DNA from: Faecalibacterium sp.
Lineage (GTDB): Bacteria; Bacillota; Clostridia; Oscillospirales; Ruminococcaceae
Reading direction: 5' to 3'
Assembly: GCA_020025825.1 (NCBI GenBank)
Contig: JAHHRL010000004.1
Coordinates: forward strand, 61,603 to 125,602
Length of the DNA: 64,000 nucleotides
The notes under the pieces were generated by a model. It was not told the origin of the DNA, made no database searches, and worked only from the letters and a program-made list of their open reading frames with translations. Made by a program: the position numbers and the translations under genes. Below are positions 26,903-35,478 of the stretch, one piece after another. Numbering within the stretch: position 1 is the stretch's first letter; each line of letters starts with the position of its first letter.

Positions 26903-28177
26903 TTATAGAAAATGGATTCCACTGCGCAAGTCTGCCACTGTCAGCTCTGTTACATCAGAGGCTATTTGCGCCTGAATCTGTCGTGATGCCACCAATCCTA
27001 TCGTATACCAACTGCTCATAGACGGCTCGTCCGTAATGCGCAACCGCATCAGCACTCTATCTCCCGCCAGATTACATACCTCCAGCGTGTCATTGGCTCC
27101 GTCTTTCAGCATCAGGTCGCCCTCCCACTCCTGCGGGAGTTGAATATATATGTTATAGGCCTCGTCCAATATTCCAAAACTTTTTACCGAGGAAGTAGAG
27201 GTAAAATCCATCCAATGCACAAACGAGTAGCGTTTTCCCTGCGTTTGGCTTAGCAGGCCTGTATCTTCTTTTTGTGTAGGAATTTCGACAATACCGTCTC
27301 CGTCTAAATCACGGCTGATTAAACACGGAGCGTATCGGAGCGAATCACGGTATAGGTTATCTGTTCCATCCAGCTTTGTCATTTCCATACGGTGATTGGT
27401 ACTATCATACCGGAATACCGCAGATGCCAAATCCTGGCCGCCGGCACCTGTCCAGCCATCCAGCACAAGGAACTGTCCGTCTCGTGCGCCGGCTCCCGCT
27501 GCTAACGAAGCGTAACCGGAAAAATACTCATCCGAAAGCCCAATTGCAGGCAGCCGAGTAAATCCATCATTTGCCCCGATTAGCACTTGCACTTGGGTTT
27601 TGCCCGCACTGTCATCTGCCAGTACAATCAAATCCTCTACTTCGTCACCGGTAATATCTTCCACTAGGTACTGTGTGTAAGGTTGCTGCAGCACGGTTTC
27701 CAGCGAACCGTCTTTCAGGTTATACACAGCCAGATAGGTATCTCCTGCTGTAGAATATCCTACAAGGATTTGTTCTCCGCCGTTATTTTGGATAGTAGCC
27801 AAACGCACGGAATCCACTGTAGCCGAAAGCCCCTCTACTGTGCTTTGCACCTTCCAGGAGCCTTCCTCATTGCGCTGCAATAATGCCAGCTGCACATTCG
27901 CACTGCTTGATGCCTGATACAGCACCGCTGCATCTATCTGGTCGTCCCCGTCCCAATCGCCAAAGAAATACGGCGTTAAAAAATCGCCCTGATTGGGGTA
28001 TTTGAACTGTACCGTTTCACCCAAATGGCTGTTTAGCGCACTTTGCACTTCTTTTGTGTCCACGGAAAGCTGCGGTGCACGCAGCAAATCTTCTACACCT
28101 TGCCATGCAGTACACCCGCATAAAAAAGAAACAGCCAACGCTAATGCCATCACTCGCACTAAGATATTTCGTTGCAT
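26903..28177 (-). CDS. Exported lipoprotein with FG-GAP/VCBS-like repeats
   Basis: 424 residues from the ATG at 28177 (AAAGGAGGAAC upstream). A signal peptide ends in SFLCGC, a lipobox with an unusual Cys at -2. Several blocks carry calcium-loop-like motifs: GDWDGDDQIDAAVL, EDITGDEVEDLIVL and SRDLDGDGIVEIPT, typical of beta-propeller FG-GAP/VCBS repeats. The protein would stand outside the membrane, probably as a propeller. Its gene is first in the lipoprotein-regulator-kinase unit, which suggests it binds or presents the signal for the kinase, or is an envelope protein under the same control. No enzymatic motif is seen. Confidence 0.8.
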   Translation of the reverse strand: MQRNILVRVMALALAVSFLCGCTAWQGVEDLLRAPQLSVDTKEVQSALNSHLGETVQFKYPNQGDFLTPYFFGDWDGDDQIDAAVLYQASSSANVQLALLQRNEEGSWKVQSTVEGLSATVDSVRLATIQNNGGEQILVGYSTAGDTYLAVYNLKDGSLETVLQQPYTQYLVEDITGDEVEDLIVLADDSAGKTQVQVLIGANDGFTRLPAIGLSDEYFSGYASLAAGAGARDGQFLVLDGWTGAGGQDLASAVFRYDSTNHRMEMTKLDGTDNLYRDSLRYAPCLISRDLDGDGIVEIPTQKEDTGLLSQTQGKRYSFVHWMDFTSTSSVKSFGILDEAYNIYIQLPQEWEGDLMLKDGANDTLEVCNLAGDRVLMRLRITDEPSMSSWYTIGLVASRQIQAQIASDVTELTVADLRSGIHFL

Positions 28178-28223
28178 TACTGTTCCTCCTTTCGGGCCTA
28201 CTGCCGACAATTACACGCTATAT

Positions 28224-28252
28224 AGTATAACACGTAGCCTATCCCCTGCCAA
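28224..28252 (-). promoter_or_regulatory. Promoter of the lipoprotein/two-component operon
   Basis: TTGGCA (28252-28247) and TATACT (28229-28224) on the minus strand, 17-base spacer, 46 bases before the ATG. Confidence 0.7.
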
Positions 28253-28312
28253 GTATGCATAAGGCTGCCAATGCGCATTTATCCAGTGGCACCATTACTT
28301 TTCAGGAACAAA

Positions 28313-28337
28313 AAAATGAGGTGCCAAGGCACCTCAT
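28313..28337 (-). terminator. Terminator of deoC
   Basis: A 10-base stem (28316-28325 with 28328-28337) followed on the minus strand by a T-run, 20 bases after the deoC stop. The two-base loop means the inner pair or two probably open. Confidence 0.75.
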
Positions 28338-28358
28338 CTCTGCGCTATGCAATTGTAA

Positions 28359-29024
28359 TTAGTAGCCCTTTGCCTGCTCACCGTTCATTAGCTTAACGGC
28401 ACGGCTTGTGCCTAAGCGGTCAGCACCCAGCTCAATAAACTTTTCCATATCCTCTACGGTAGAAATACCGCCTGCTGCCTTAACTTTGCAGCGGCCCTTG
28501 ACACAGCGCACAAACAACTCGATGTCTGCAAAAGTTGCGCCGCCGGTAGAAAAGCCCGTACTGGTCTTGATATAATCAGCGCCGGCTTCCGGCACGATAT
28601 CACACATAATTTCCTTCTGCTCATCGGTCAGCAGGCAAGTTTCGATGATAACTTTCAGAACCTTGTCGCCCACAGCCGCCTTAACTGCAGCAATCTCGTT
28701 TTTCACATCTTCGTAGCGGCCATCTTTCAGCCAGCCGATGTTGATGACCATATCCACTTCTTCTGCGCCGTTTTCGATTGCAGTTTTTGCCTCAAAGCAC
28801 TTAGATGCGGTATCCATTGCACCCAGAGGGAAACCAACCACACAGCAAACCGGCACACGGCCTGCCATATATTCTACAGCCTGCTTTACATAGCAGGTAT
28901 TGATGCACACAGAAGCACAGCCGTTTTCAATCGCTTCGTCGCAAAGGGTCTTAATCTGCCCCCAAGTAGCGTCAGCCTTCAGCAAAGTGTGGTCGACACG
29001 AGATAAAATTTCTTTACGGTCCAT
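28359..29024 (-). CDS. deoC: Deoxyribose-phosphate aldolase
   Basis: A 221-residue class I aldolase: VDHTLLKADAT at the N-terminus, CCVVGFPLGA, EVDMVINIGWLKDG with the active-site Asp, the Lys of VLKVIIETCLL, and the Schiff-base Lys in YIKTSTGFSTGGAT (~150-160), then KAAGGIST. It splits deoxyribose 5-phosphate into glyceraldehyde 3-phosphate and acetaldehyde for nucleoside catabolism. AAGGAGAAC precedes the ATG. No other deo genes are adjacent. An unlisted small membrane protein lies just upstream. Confidence 0.96.
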   Translation of the reverse strand: MDRKEILSRVDHTLLKADATWGQIKTLCDEAIENGCASVCINTCYVKQAVEYMAGRVPVCCVVGFPLGAMDTASKCFEAKTAIENGAEEVDMVINIGWLKDGRYEDVKNEIAAVKAAVGDKVLKVIIETCLLTDEQKEIMCDIVPEAGADYIKTSTGFSTGGATFADIELFVRCVKGRCKVKAAGGISTVEDMEKFIELGADRLGTSRAVKLMNGEQAKGY

Positions 29025-29052
29025 GTTTGTTCTCCTTTATTTCCAATCAATG

Positions 29053-29184
29053 TCAGCAGCTCTTTTTGCCCATGTGGCGGCCAACCAAGCCAAATACCAA
29101 GCCTGTAATAGCGACAGCCAGTGCAACAAAGCCCAAAATCATGCCAGTTAGTCGAAATCCGAATCCCTTTGTATGCTTTTTCAT
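29053..29184 (-). CDS. Small single-pass membrane protein, 43 residues
   Basis: Read directly from the minus strand: ATG at 29184, stop at 29053, with AGGAGG 8 bases before the start. The peptide opens MKKHTKGFGFRL, has one hydrophobic helix of ~22 residues (GMILGFVALAVAI, then GLVFGLV) and ends GRHMGKKSC. Positive ends and a C-terminal Cys suggest a membrane-embedded small protein. It lies between a GtrA gene and deoC, in the same direction. No family is recognised, but the ribosome site and clean frame make it a credible gene. Confidence 0.65.
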   Translation of the reverse strand: MKKHTKGFGFRLTGMILGFVALAVAITGLVFGLVGRHMGKKSC

Positions 29185-29207
29185 TTGTATAGCCTCCTGT
29201 CCCTTGT

Positions 29208-29657
29208 TCAATTTGCTTTTTTGAATATGATCAATTTACTGAAAACATAGTTCAGCACAACCACCACTACGTTAGACACAATCTTTACCGCGGTGCCCCA
29301 CAGCCCCAGCCACTGGGTTGCAACTACCATGGGTCCAATGATATTACCGCCTACGTACATAATGCAGGCATCTATTACCAGTGTGCCTAAACGGCAGGTA
29401 ACAAACTTGCAAAACTCCTGCCAAGCTTGCTTGCCATGTGTTTTGCTGGCAAATACCCACATACGATTTGTAGCATAGGCAAATAAAATGCAAATTACAT
29501 TATTCAAAACATTTGCCCAACCGTTTGCAGCCGAATAACCAAACTGCCACTGAAACAACGCATAAAGAATAATATTGAGGGCTGTTGTCAGTACACCAAA
29601 AAACAGGTAACGGATAACTTCCTCATACTTTTTCCATAAATTACGAATGGCTTGCAT
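29208..29657 (-). CDS. GtrA-family membrane protein
   Basis: 149 residues from the ATG at 29657 (AAAAGGAG upstream; the frame continues to 29726 without a site). Four membrane helices and the GtrA marks RYLFFGVLTTALNIILYAL near the start, FAYATNRMWVF at ~60, and NYVFSKLIIF at the C-terminus. GtrA proteins are thought to help move polyprenyl-phosphate-linked sugars across the membrane, in support of surface glycosylation. No GtrB-type glycosyltransferase is adjacent, but the double GT-C protein at 13-16 kb would need lipid-linked sugars. Confidence 0.88.
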   Translation of the reverse strand: MQAIRNLWKKYEEVIRYLFFGVLTTALNIILYALFQWQFGYSAANGWANVLNNVICILFAYATNRMWVFASKTHGKQAWQEFCKFVTCRLGTLVIDACIMYVGGNIIGPMVVATQWLGLWGTAVKIVSNVVVVVLNYVFSKLIIFKKAN

Positions 29658-29735
29658 GGCGCTTCTCCTTTTGGATTTTGTAGTTGCTATTGGTATTATA
29701 ACACACACAATGCAAACTGAAAACACAGGATATAA

Positions 29736-29769
29736 AAAAGCCCCTGCCTTATTACAGGCAGGGGCTTTT
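29736..29769 (-). terminator. Terminator of the ispH-rpsA gene
   Basis: A 14-base stem (29736-29749 with 29756-29769) with T-runs; first hairpin after the fusion-gene stop on the minus strand. Confidence 0.8.
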
Positions 29770-29785
29770 GGTAGCTTGTTTTGGA

Positions 29786-31699
29786 TTACTCAGCGTCTGC
29801 TGCGTTATCCAGCAGAGCCTTCATGGACAGGCTGATGCGCTTCTTGTCGAAGTCAACATCCAGCAGCTTTACGTTGACCATATCGCCAACCTTCAGCACG
29901 TCGCCAACCTTCTCCACACGCTCGTTGCTGATCTCGCTGATGTGAACCAGACCGTCAACGCCGGGCAGGATACGAACGAATGCACCGAACTTGGTGATGG
30001 AAACAACGGGAGCCTCGAAGGTGCTGCCAACGGGATACTCGTTCTTCAGCATCTCCCAGGGGTTGTCTTCGCTCTTCTTGTAACCCAGAGAAACCTTGTG
30101 GTTCTCAGTGTCGATATCCTTGACGTAAACTTCGATGGAATCGCCAACAGAAACAACCTCGGAGGGGTGCTTGATGCGGTTCCAGCTCAGCTCGCTGATG
30201 TGGCACAGGCCGTCAACACCACCGATGTCAACGAATGCGCCGTAGCTGGTCAGGCTCTTGACAGTGCCGGTGTAGGTCTTGCCCACTTCGACATTTGCCC
30301 AGAACTCTTCACGCTTAGCCTTGTTAGCTTCAGCGGTAACCTTGTTGATGCTGCCAACGATCTTGCGGCCGCTGCACTCGGTAACGACCAACTGAACGTG
30401 CTGGCCAACCAGCTGGGTGTAGTCCTCGTCACGGCGCATAGTAGCCTGGCTGCGGGGAACGAACACCTTAACGCCCTTAACGGTAACAACAACGCCGCCC
30501 TTGTTAAACTCGGTAACGTCGCCTTCCAGAACTTCGCCAGCCTCAGCTGCCTTAGCGATTTCTTCCATGCCCTTGCGAGATGCGAGCTTCTTGCGGGACA
30601 GATGGATAACGCCGTCCTGATCCATAACCTTCTCGACGATGAGGTCCAGCTCTTCACCGACCTTGACCAGATCCTCGACCTTTGCAGAGGAATCGTCGGT
30701 CAGCTCACTCAGCTTGACAAAGCCGGTCTGCTTCGCACCGATATCCACCTGGATCTCGTTAGCGGAAATGCTGGTTACGATTCCTTTCACAATACTACCT
30801 GCATGAACACGCTTCTCCTCAGTTGCTGCAAGCATCTCCTCGAAGCTCATGCTGTCATTAATTTCGCTCATACTGTTAAGTACCTCCTCAATAATAGACG
30901 ATGGCGTTGAAGCCCCGGCCGTCACGCCCGCCGTTTTTACACTCCGAAACCACTCCCGCCGAATTTCGCTCGCCGTTTCGACAGCGTAGGCCCGAGTGTG
31001 TTTTTCGGCGACCGCAAGCAGCTTTTGGGTATTGGAAGAATGATGACCGCCAATGACGACCATAACATCGCATTTTTGGCTGAGGTCTTCCGCTTCCTGT
31101 TGCCTCGCCCACGTCGCATTGCATATTGTATCAAAAATTCGTGCGTTTGTATACCCTTTTTTTAAAAACTCCGAACATTCCATCCATTTTGTCACCTGAA
31201 ATGTGGTTTGGGCAACAACATACAGGGGTGCATTGGCAATTTTTGGTCCTTTCCAACGCATCAATGTAGCTAAATCATCAAAAACAAATACTTCTCCTTT
31301 GGTGTGTCCAACAATGCCCTGCACCTCCGGGTGATTGGCATCGCCCGCCACCAGCAGCACTGCTCCTGCCTCACTTGCCTGCTCGGCAATTCGGTGGATT
31401 TTTGCCACAAACGGACAGGTTGCGTCGTGGCACACCAGCCCACGCTCACGGATTTCGTCGTAAACGCAGCTGGGTACACCATGGCTGCGCACTACAACCT
31501 CATAATCCGCAGGTACATCTGCCACATCTTTGGCTGTATACGCGCCCTTTGCCTCTAAATCAGCAACCGCCTGCGGGTTGTGAATCAGCGGCCCCAAAGT
31601 AGACACCTTTTTTCCCTGCTCCAGCAGCTGATAGGTCAATTCTACTGCACGGTTTACACCAAAGCAGAAACCCGCTGTTTTTGCTAAAATGATTTCCAT
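29786..31699 (-). CDS. ispH: IspH (HMBPP reductase) fused to S1 RNA-binding domains
   Basis: 637 residues. Residues 1-~280 are 4-hydroxy-3-methylbut-2-enyl diphosphate reductase, with the three iron-sulfur cysteines in [15 protein letters not shown] and ICNATWARQ, and NHPEVQG. It makes IPP/DMAPP, the last step of the MEP isoprenoid route. From ~300 on there are four S1 domains, the last two near-canonical ([29 protein letters not shown] and [20 protein letters not shown] split by ~85 residues). This fusion is known in Clostridia and takes the place of ribosomal protein S1. It sits in the conserved cmk-plsC-ispH/rpsA order. Confidence 0.95.
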   Translation of the reverse strand: MEIILAKTAGFCFGVNRAVELTYQLLEQGKKVSTLGPLIHNPQAVADLEAKGAYTAKDVADVPADYEVVVRSHGVPSCVYDEIRERGLVCHDATCPFVAKIHRIAEQASEAGAVLLVAGDANHPEVQGIVGHTKGEVFVFDDLATLMRWKGPKIANAPLYVVAQTTFQVTKWMECSEFLKKGYTNARIFDTICNATWARQQEAEDLSQKCDVMVVIGGHHSSNTQKLLAVAEKHTRAYAVETASEIRREWFRSVKTAGVTAGASTPSSIIEEVLNSMSEINDSMSFEEMLAATEEKRVHAGSIVKGIVTSISANEIQVDIGAKQTGFVKLSELTDDSSAKVEDLVKVGEELDLIVEKVMDQDGVIHLSRKKLASRKGMEEIAKAAEAGEVLEGDVTEFNKGGVVVTVKGVKVFVPRSQATMRRDEDYTQLVGQHVQLVVTECSGRKIVGSINKVTAEANKAKREEFWANVEVGKTYTGTVKSLTSYGAFVDIGGVDGLCHISELSWNRIKHPSEVVSVGDSIEVYVKDIDTENHKVSLGYKKSEDNPWEMLKNEYPVGSTFEAPVVSITKFGAFVRILPGVDGLVHISEISNERVEKVGDVLKVGDMVNVKLLDVDFDKKRISLSMKALLDNAADAE

Positions 31700-31712
31700 G
31701 TAAATACTCCTA

Positions 31713-32333
31713 TCAGAATTTGTTTGCCTCGTACAAATCGACCCATGCCTGCGTCAGTTTTTCTTTGCAGGCACGCAGCTTTGCCAAGTCACGTTTTTCG
31801 CCCATAGCAAGCTCCTTGGCCGGAATCGGCGTACCGAAACACACACGCACCCGGCAGAAAAGATGCATCTTTTTATCGGGTGTATCATAAATAATGCGGC
31901 ACGGAATCATATCCACCTCTGCGGCAGATGCAACCACAAACGCTCCGCTTTTTAACGGCAGCAAATTTCCGTCTTTTGTGCGGGTACCCTCCGGAAAAAC
32001 CAGCAAGCCACGGCCTTTTTTGCATTCTTCGATGGTCTGGTCTACTATGGCACGGTCCCCTTTGCTGCCACGTACCGATATACCGCCGCACTGCTTCAAA
32101 AACCAGGAGATAAACCAGTTCATCTGGAACAGCTCTTTTTTAGCAAACACACGCATCTGTTTGCCCCAAAAGCGGCTAAGTATCACAAATACCGGGTCGA
32201 TGGCTGAAATATGGTTTGGTGCAAGAATAAATCCACGGTCATGAATCAAATTTTCACGGCCAATGACCTGAATCCGAAATCCTATGTGCCACACCAACCA
32301 TGCAACCGGCAGCAAAACATAATATAACACCAT
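31713..32333 (-). CDS. plsC: 1-acyl-sn-glycerol-3-phosphate acyltransferase
   Basis: A 206-residue acyltransferase with an N-terminal membrane segment and the family boxes in order: NHISAIDP (HX4D catalytic), the middle G/R-containing segment GGISVRGSKGD, and FPEGTRTKDG (substrate binding), followed by a VxxxxIP-type element (VDMIPCRI). It transfers the second acyl chain to make phosphatidic acid. Start ATG with AGGAGCTACT. It lies 13 bases before ispH-rpsA and 15 bases after cmk. Confidence 0.94.
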   Translation of the reverse strand: MVLYYVLLPVAWLVWHIGFRIQVIGRENLIHDRGFILAPNHISAIDPVFVILSRFWGKQMRVFAKKELFQMNWFISWFLKQCGGISVRGSKGDRAIVDQTIEECKKGRGLLVFPEGTRTKDGNLLPLKSGAFVVASAAEVDMIPCRIIYDTPDKKMHLFCRVRVCFGTPIPAKELAMGEKRDLAKLRACKEKLTQAWVDLYEANKF

Positions 32334-32348
32334 AGTAGCTCCTTTTTG

Positions 32349-33014
32349 TTACTGAATATGCGTAAGGATAATCTGTTTCATTTGCTCAAAGCTCTGCTCA
32401 AAATCCAGCTCAGAGGTATCCAGCAAAATTGCATCATCTGCCTGACGCAGCGGGGCAGTTTCACGGTTCATATCCTGATAATCACGCTGCTGAATATCTG
32501 CCAAAACCGTTTCAAAATCAGCTTTCTGGCCCTTCTGCTCCAGCTCCAGCAAGCGGCGCTGTGCACGTGCCTCGGCACTTGCAGTCAGGTAGATTTTTAC
32601 CGTAGCATTCGGCAAAACAACCGTGCCAATATCACGGCCGTCCATCAGGATGTTCTGGCTGGTTGCCAGTGCACGCTGCTGGTCCAGCAAAAAGCTGCGC
32701 ACCGCCGGGTTTGCGCCCACTGCGGAAGCCGCCATGCCAACCTGCTCCTGACGAATCTCCGTGCTTACATCTTCCCCATTCAGGTAGATATGCTGTGCGC
32801 CGTCAATGGAAGCCAGCGTAAGGGTAATTTGCGGCAGCAGCTCCTGCACAGCCTGTGCGTCACTGGGCTGTTTGCCCTGACGCAGGGTGTACAAACCAAT
32901 GGCACGGAACATTGCGCCGGTATCTACGTACACATAGCCCAGCTCTTTTGCCAAGCGCTTTGCCAAAGTAGATTTTCCGGCGCCGGAAGGGCCATCAATT
33001 GCAACAGAAATCAT
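32349..33014 (-). CDS. cmk: Cytidylate kinase
   Basis: 221 residues from the ATG at 33014, preceded by GGGAGGATTCTAAA. P-loop DGPSGAGKSTLAKRLA at the N-terminus, YVDTGAMFRAIGLY, MDGRDIGTVVLPNATVKIYLTASAEARAQRR (NMP-binding and LID regions) and LDTSELDFEQ at the C-terminus are all typical. It phosphorylates CMP/dCMP. The cmk-plsC-ispH/rpsA order is a standard clostridial cluster. Confidence 0.95.
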   Translation of the reverse strand: MISVAIDGPSGAGKSTLAKRLAKELGYVYVDTGAMFRAIGLYTLRQGKQPSDAQAVQELLPQITLTLASIDGAQHIYLNGEDVSTEIRQEQVGMAASAVGANPAVRSFLLDQQRALATSQNILMDGRDIGTVVLPNATVKIYLTASAEARAQRRLLELEQKGQKADFETVLADIQQRDYQDMNRETAPLRQADDAILLDTSELDFEQSFEQMKQIILTHIQ

Positions 33015-33050
33015 TTTAGAATCCTCCCTATTTATCAATAATAAAATGCA

Positions 33051-34340
33051 TTAAAGACTGCGAGCAAATGCCTGCGCTGTACACCAGGCAATTTGCAGGT
33101 TATAGCCGCCGGTATATGCGTCTACATCCAAAACCTCGCCGGCAAAGTAAAGGCCCTGTGCCTTTTTGCTCTGCATGGTCTTGGGGTCTACCTGACGTAC
33201 GTCTACACCGCCTGCCGTAATAACAGCGTGTGCCAAATCTCCTCGGTTGGAAATATGCACCTTCCAGTGTTTGCACAGCTGTACCAACTGTTGTTTCTGC
33301 TCACGGGTAATCTGGTTTGCCTTCGTGGCAGGGTCTATGCCCCATCGCTCTACCATAACGGGCTGCATACTGGACGGCAGCAGCTTCACCAGTGCCCCCT
33401 GTGCCGAATGTGCGCTTAACAACGCAAAATCACGAGTAATGCGGTCATACAGCTGTTCCTCTGACAAGGCAGGCTTCAAATCAATTTCCGCCACGTACTT
33501 ATGTTTGCGCATATCGCCCAAATGGCTGGAAGCACTAAGGGTAAGCGGGCCGCTGATGCCAAAGTGCGTAAACAGCATTTCGCCCTGCTCGGTAAACACC
33601 GGCTTGCCGTCCTCCAGCAGTGTCAGGCTCACATTCTTCAGCGAAAGTCCCATCATTTTTTTGCAGTCCAAATCCGAAGAAACCAAGCTGACCAAACTGG
33701 GTACAGGCTCTATAACATTATGTCCTGCCTGTTCCGCCAGGGTATAACCGTCACCGGTACTGCCGGTAGTAGGGTAACTTTTGCCGCCGGTAGCCACCAG
33801 CACAGCATCAGCATAATACTTTTTACCGGAGCGTCCCTGTACACCAACGCAGCGCAGTTCCGGTCCCTTCTTTGCCTTTTTCGGGTGCTTGGGGTTCTGC
33901 TGCACAACAGGCTCCTGCACAGGCTGTGCCAGAGGTTCCAGCAGCAACTTGTCTGCCCCATCAAACACGATTTTTGCACCGTTGCAGTAGCGCAGCAATG
34001 CCTGCCGAATATCCTCCGCACTGTCCGACACTGGGAACACACGGCGGCCACGCTCGGTTTTCAAAGGCACACCCAGCTCCTCAAACAACTCCATTGCTGC
34101 CTGCGGAGGAAACGCTGCCAATGACGAATACAAAAAACGAGGGTTTGCACGCACATGCTGCAAATACTCTTCCTCCGTACATTCGTTGGTTACATTGCAG
34201 CGACCTTTGCCTGTAACCAAAATCTTCTGGCCCGGCTTTTCGGTATGCTCTAAAACGGTTACGGTATGTCCAGCCCGAACAGCTGCGCCTGCCGCCATCA
34301 AACCTGCTGCACCCGCACCGATAATCACAACTTTAGACAA
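33051..34340 (-). CDS. FAD-dependent oxidoreductase, HI0933/YhiN family
   Basis: About 429 residues from a TTG at 34340 with AGAGGA 6 bases upstream; the listed longer frame to 34394 would overlap the upstream gene and has no site. Residues 3-35 are the FAD dinucleotide-binding motif VIIGAGAAGLMAAGAAVRAG, followed by EKPGQKILVTGKGRCNVTN, VLVATGGKSYPTTGSTGDG and, at the C-terminus, LYFAGEVLDVDAYTGGYNLQIAW. These fit the family closely. The substrate is unknown for the family as a whole. It lies between cmk and the sugar isomerase-like gene, same direction. Confidence 0.92.
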   Translation of the reverse strand: MSKVVIIGAGAAGLMAAGAAVRAGHTVTVLEHTEKPGQKILVTGKGRCNVTNECTEEEYLQHVRANPRFLYSSLAAFPPQAAMELFEELGVPLKTERGRRVFPVSDSAEDIRQALLRYCNGAKIVFDGADKLLLEPLAQPVQEPVVQQNPKHPKKAKKGPELRCVGVQGRSGKKYYADAVLVATGGKSYPTTGSTGDGYTLAEQAGHNVIEPVPSLVSLVSSDLDCKKMMGLSLKNVSLTLLEDGKPVFTEQGEMLFTHFGISGPLTLSASSHLGDMRKHKYVAEIDLKPALSEEQLYDRITRDFALLSAHSAQGALVKLLPSSMQPVMVERWGIDPATKANQITREQKQQLVQLCKHWKVHISNRGDLAHAVITAGGVDVRQVDPKTMQSKKAQGLYFAGEVLDVDAYTGGYNLQIAWCTAQAFARSL

Positions 34341-34374
34341 ATTGATTCCTCTTTCTTTCCCTGATATCCACTTA

Positions 34375-35166
34375 CTATGCAAAAACCTCTGCAACGTATT
34401 CCAATGCTTTTTCCACGGTATCTGCGTCAGTGGTTTTCATTTCCACCGAAACATATCCCTGATAGCCCAGTCCATTCAGCAGCAAAGCCAGCTCCCGATG
34501 GATTCCGTGGGGCTGGATGGGTGCCATGTCCGGCTCGCTGATATGCACATGGTTCACCAGCGGCAGATACTCAATCAAATCCGCCATCTTTTCCCCATTC
34601 GTCAGCATATTGCCTACATCCAGATTTACTGCCAGCCCCGGTACCCCCATCTGCTTTACATAGCGGCAGGTATCCAGTGTGGTGTTCAAAAAGTTTGTAC
34701 CATAGCTTGCCGCAACCGGCTCCAAGGCCAGCGTACAGCCATATTGTGCAGCCAGCAGTGCATTCTCGTTAAAAAAGCGGTCTGCCTGCGGCATAGCATC
34801 CTCACAAGGCATCTGGCGGTTGCGATAGCTGCCAAATACCAGATTGCTGCACTTACAGGACGCTGCAAATTGATATGCCTGCGCCAAATGCTCAGACAAT
34901 ACCTTAGCACCTTGCGCATCGAACAAATTTTCGGTTTGCCCATTCAAAATGCTTTGCATACTGGCAATTTTAAGCCCATAGGTTTGATATAAATATCCGG
35001 CAAACAATGTAGCACCTGTTGTATGTGCATAGGTTTCGTCCGGAAAAATGCGTATAGGGGCAATCTCCAGCCCTGCATAGCCAAGCTCTTGCATTTTGGC
35101 ATAAATCCGCTCATCATCTTCTTTTTTCCAGCCGATGTTGCTTGCAGCAAGGCGAACCTTTCCCAT
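34375..35166 (-). CDS. Sugar phosphate isomerase/epimerase-like TIM-barrel protein
   Basis: 263 residues from the ATG at 35166 (AAAGGA upstream); upstream codons to 35322 overlap the promoter and are not coding. It belongs to the xylose isomerase-like (AP endonuclease 2) TIM barrel group: YAGLEIAPIRIFPD, LALEPVAASYGTNFLNT (metal Glu), LAVNLDVGNMLTNGE (Asp), VNHVHISEPDMAPI (His) and YVSVEMKTT (Glu), the usual divalent metal set. The substrate cannot be assigned; relatives act on keto sugars or inositol derivatives. A good promoter with a dyad stands upstream. Confidence 0.82.
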   Translation of the reverse strand: MGKVRLAASNIGWKKEDDERIYAKMQELGYAGLEIAPIRIFPDETYAHTTGATLFAGYLYQTYGLKIASMQSILNGQTENLFDAQGAKVLSEHLAQAYQFAASCKCSNLVFGSYRNRQMPCEDAMPQADRFFNENALLAAQYGCTLALEPVAASYGTNFLNTTLDTCRYVKQMGVPGLAVNLDVGNMLTNGEKMADLIEYLPLVNHVHISEPDMAPIQPHGIHRELALLLNGLGYQGYVSVEMKTTDADTVEKALEYVAEVFA

Positions 35167-35478
35167 AAAAGCAGTCCTTTCCCTTTTGCGTTTCCGCAAA
35201 ACACATTTATTTTTCCATCTAACAAGAATAGATATATTTTTCGTGTAAAAACTACACACTAATACAGGATACAGTATAAAACAACACTGTATAAAATGCA
35301 ACGGAAACCCTTTTTGCCGCAAAATCCAGTTCGCCTAAAGGCCTTTCTAATTGCATATTTTTGACGACGCCACGTAAAAACAAAAAACAAGCGATGCCAA
35401 GGAATACTCAGCATCGCTTGTTTTTAGAAATTACTGAAACAGCAGATTTTGCTATGGCGCTATAGCCGTCAGCGGCAT
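35167..35478 (-). promoter_or_regulatory. Intergenic region with the epimerase promoter and a dyad; no gene
   Basis: On the minus strand TTGCAT (35301-35296) and TATACT (35278-35273) are 17 bases apart and drive the epimerase-like gene after a ~105-base leader. An inverted repeat, ATACAGT/ACTGTAT (35269-35275 and 35286-35292), lies over the -10 and spacer and looks like an operator. The icd terminator occupies 35383-35425. Nothing else is seen. Confidence 0.6.
35383..35425 (-). terminator. Terminator of icd
   Basis: A perfect 15-base stem (35383-35397 with 35411-35425), 13-base loop, T-rich ends; 54 bases after the icd stop. Confidence 0.85.

Noticed and set aside
29768..30910. A 380-residue open frame antisense to ispH-rpsA
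   Set aside because: It mirrors the S1-domain repeats of the real gene and has no recognisable protein features.
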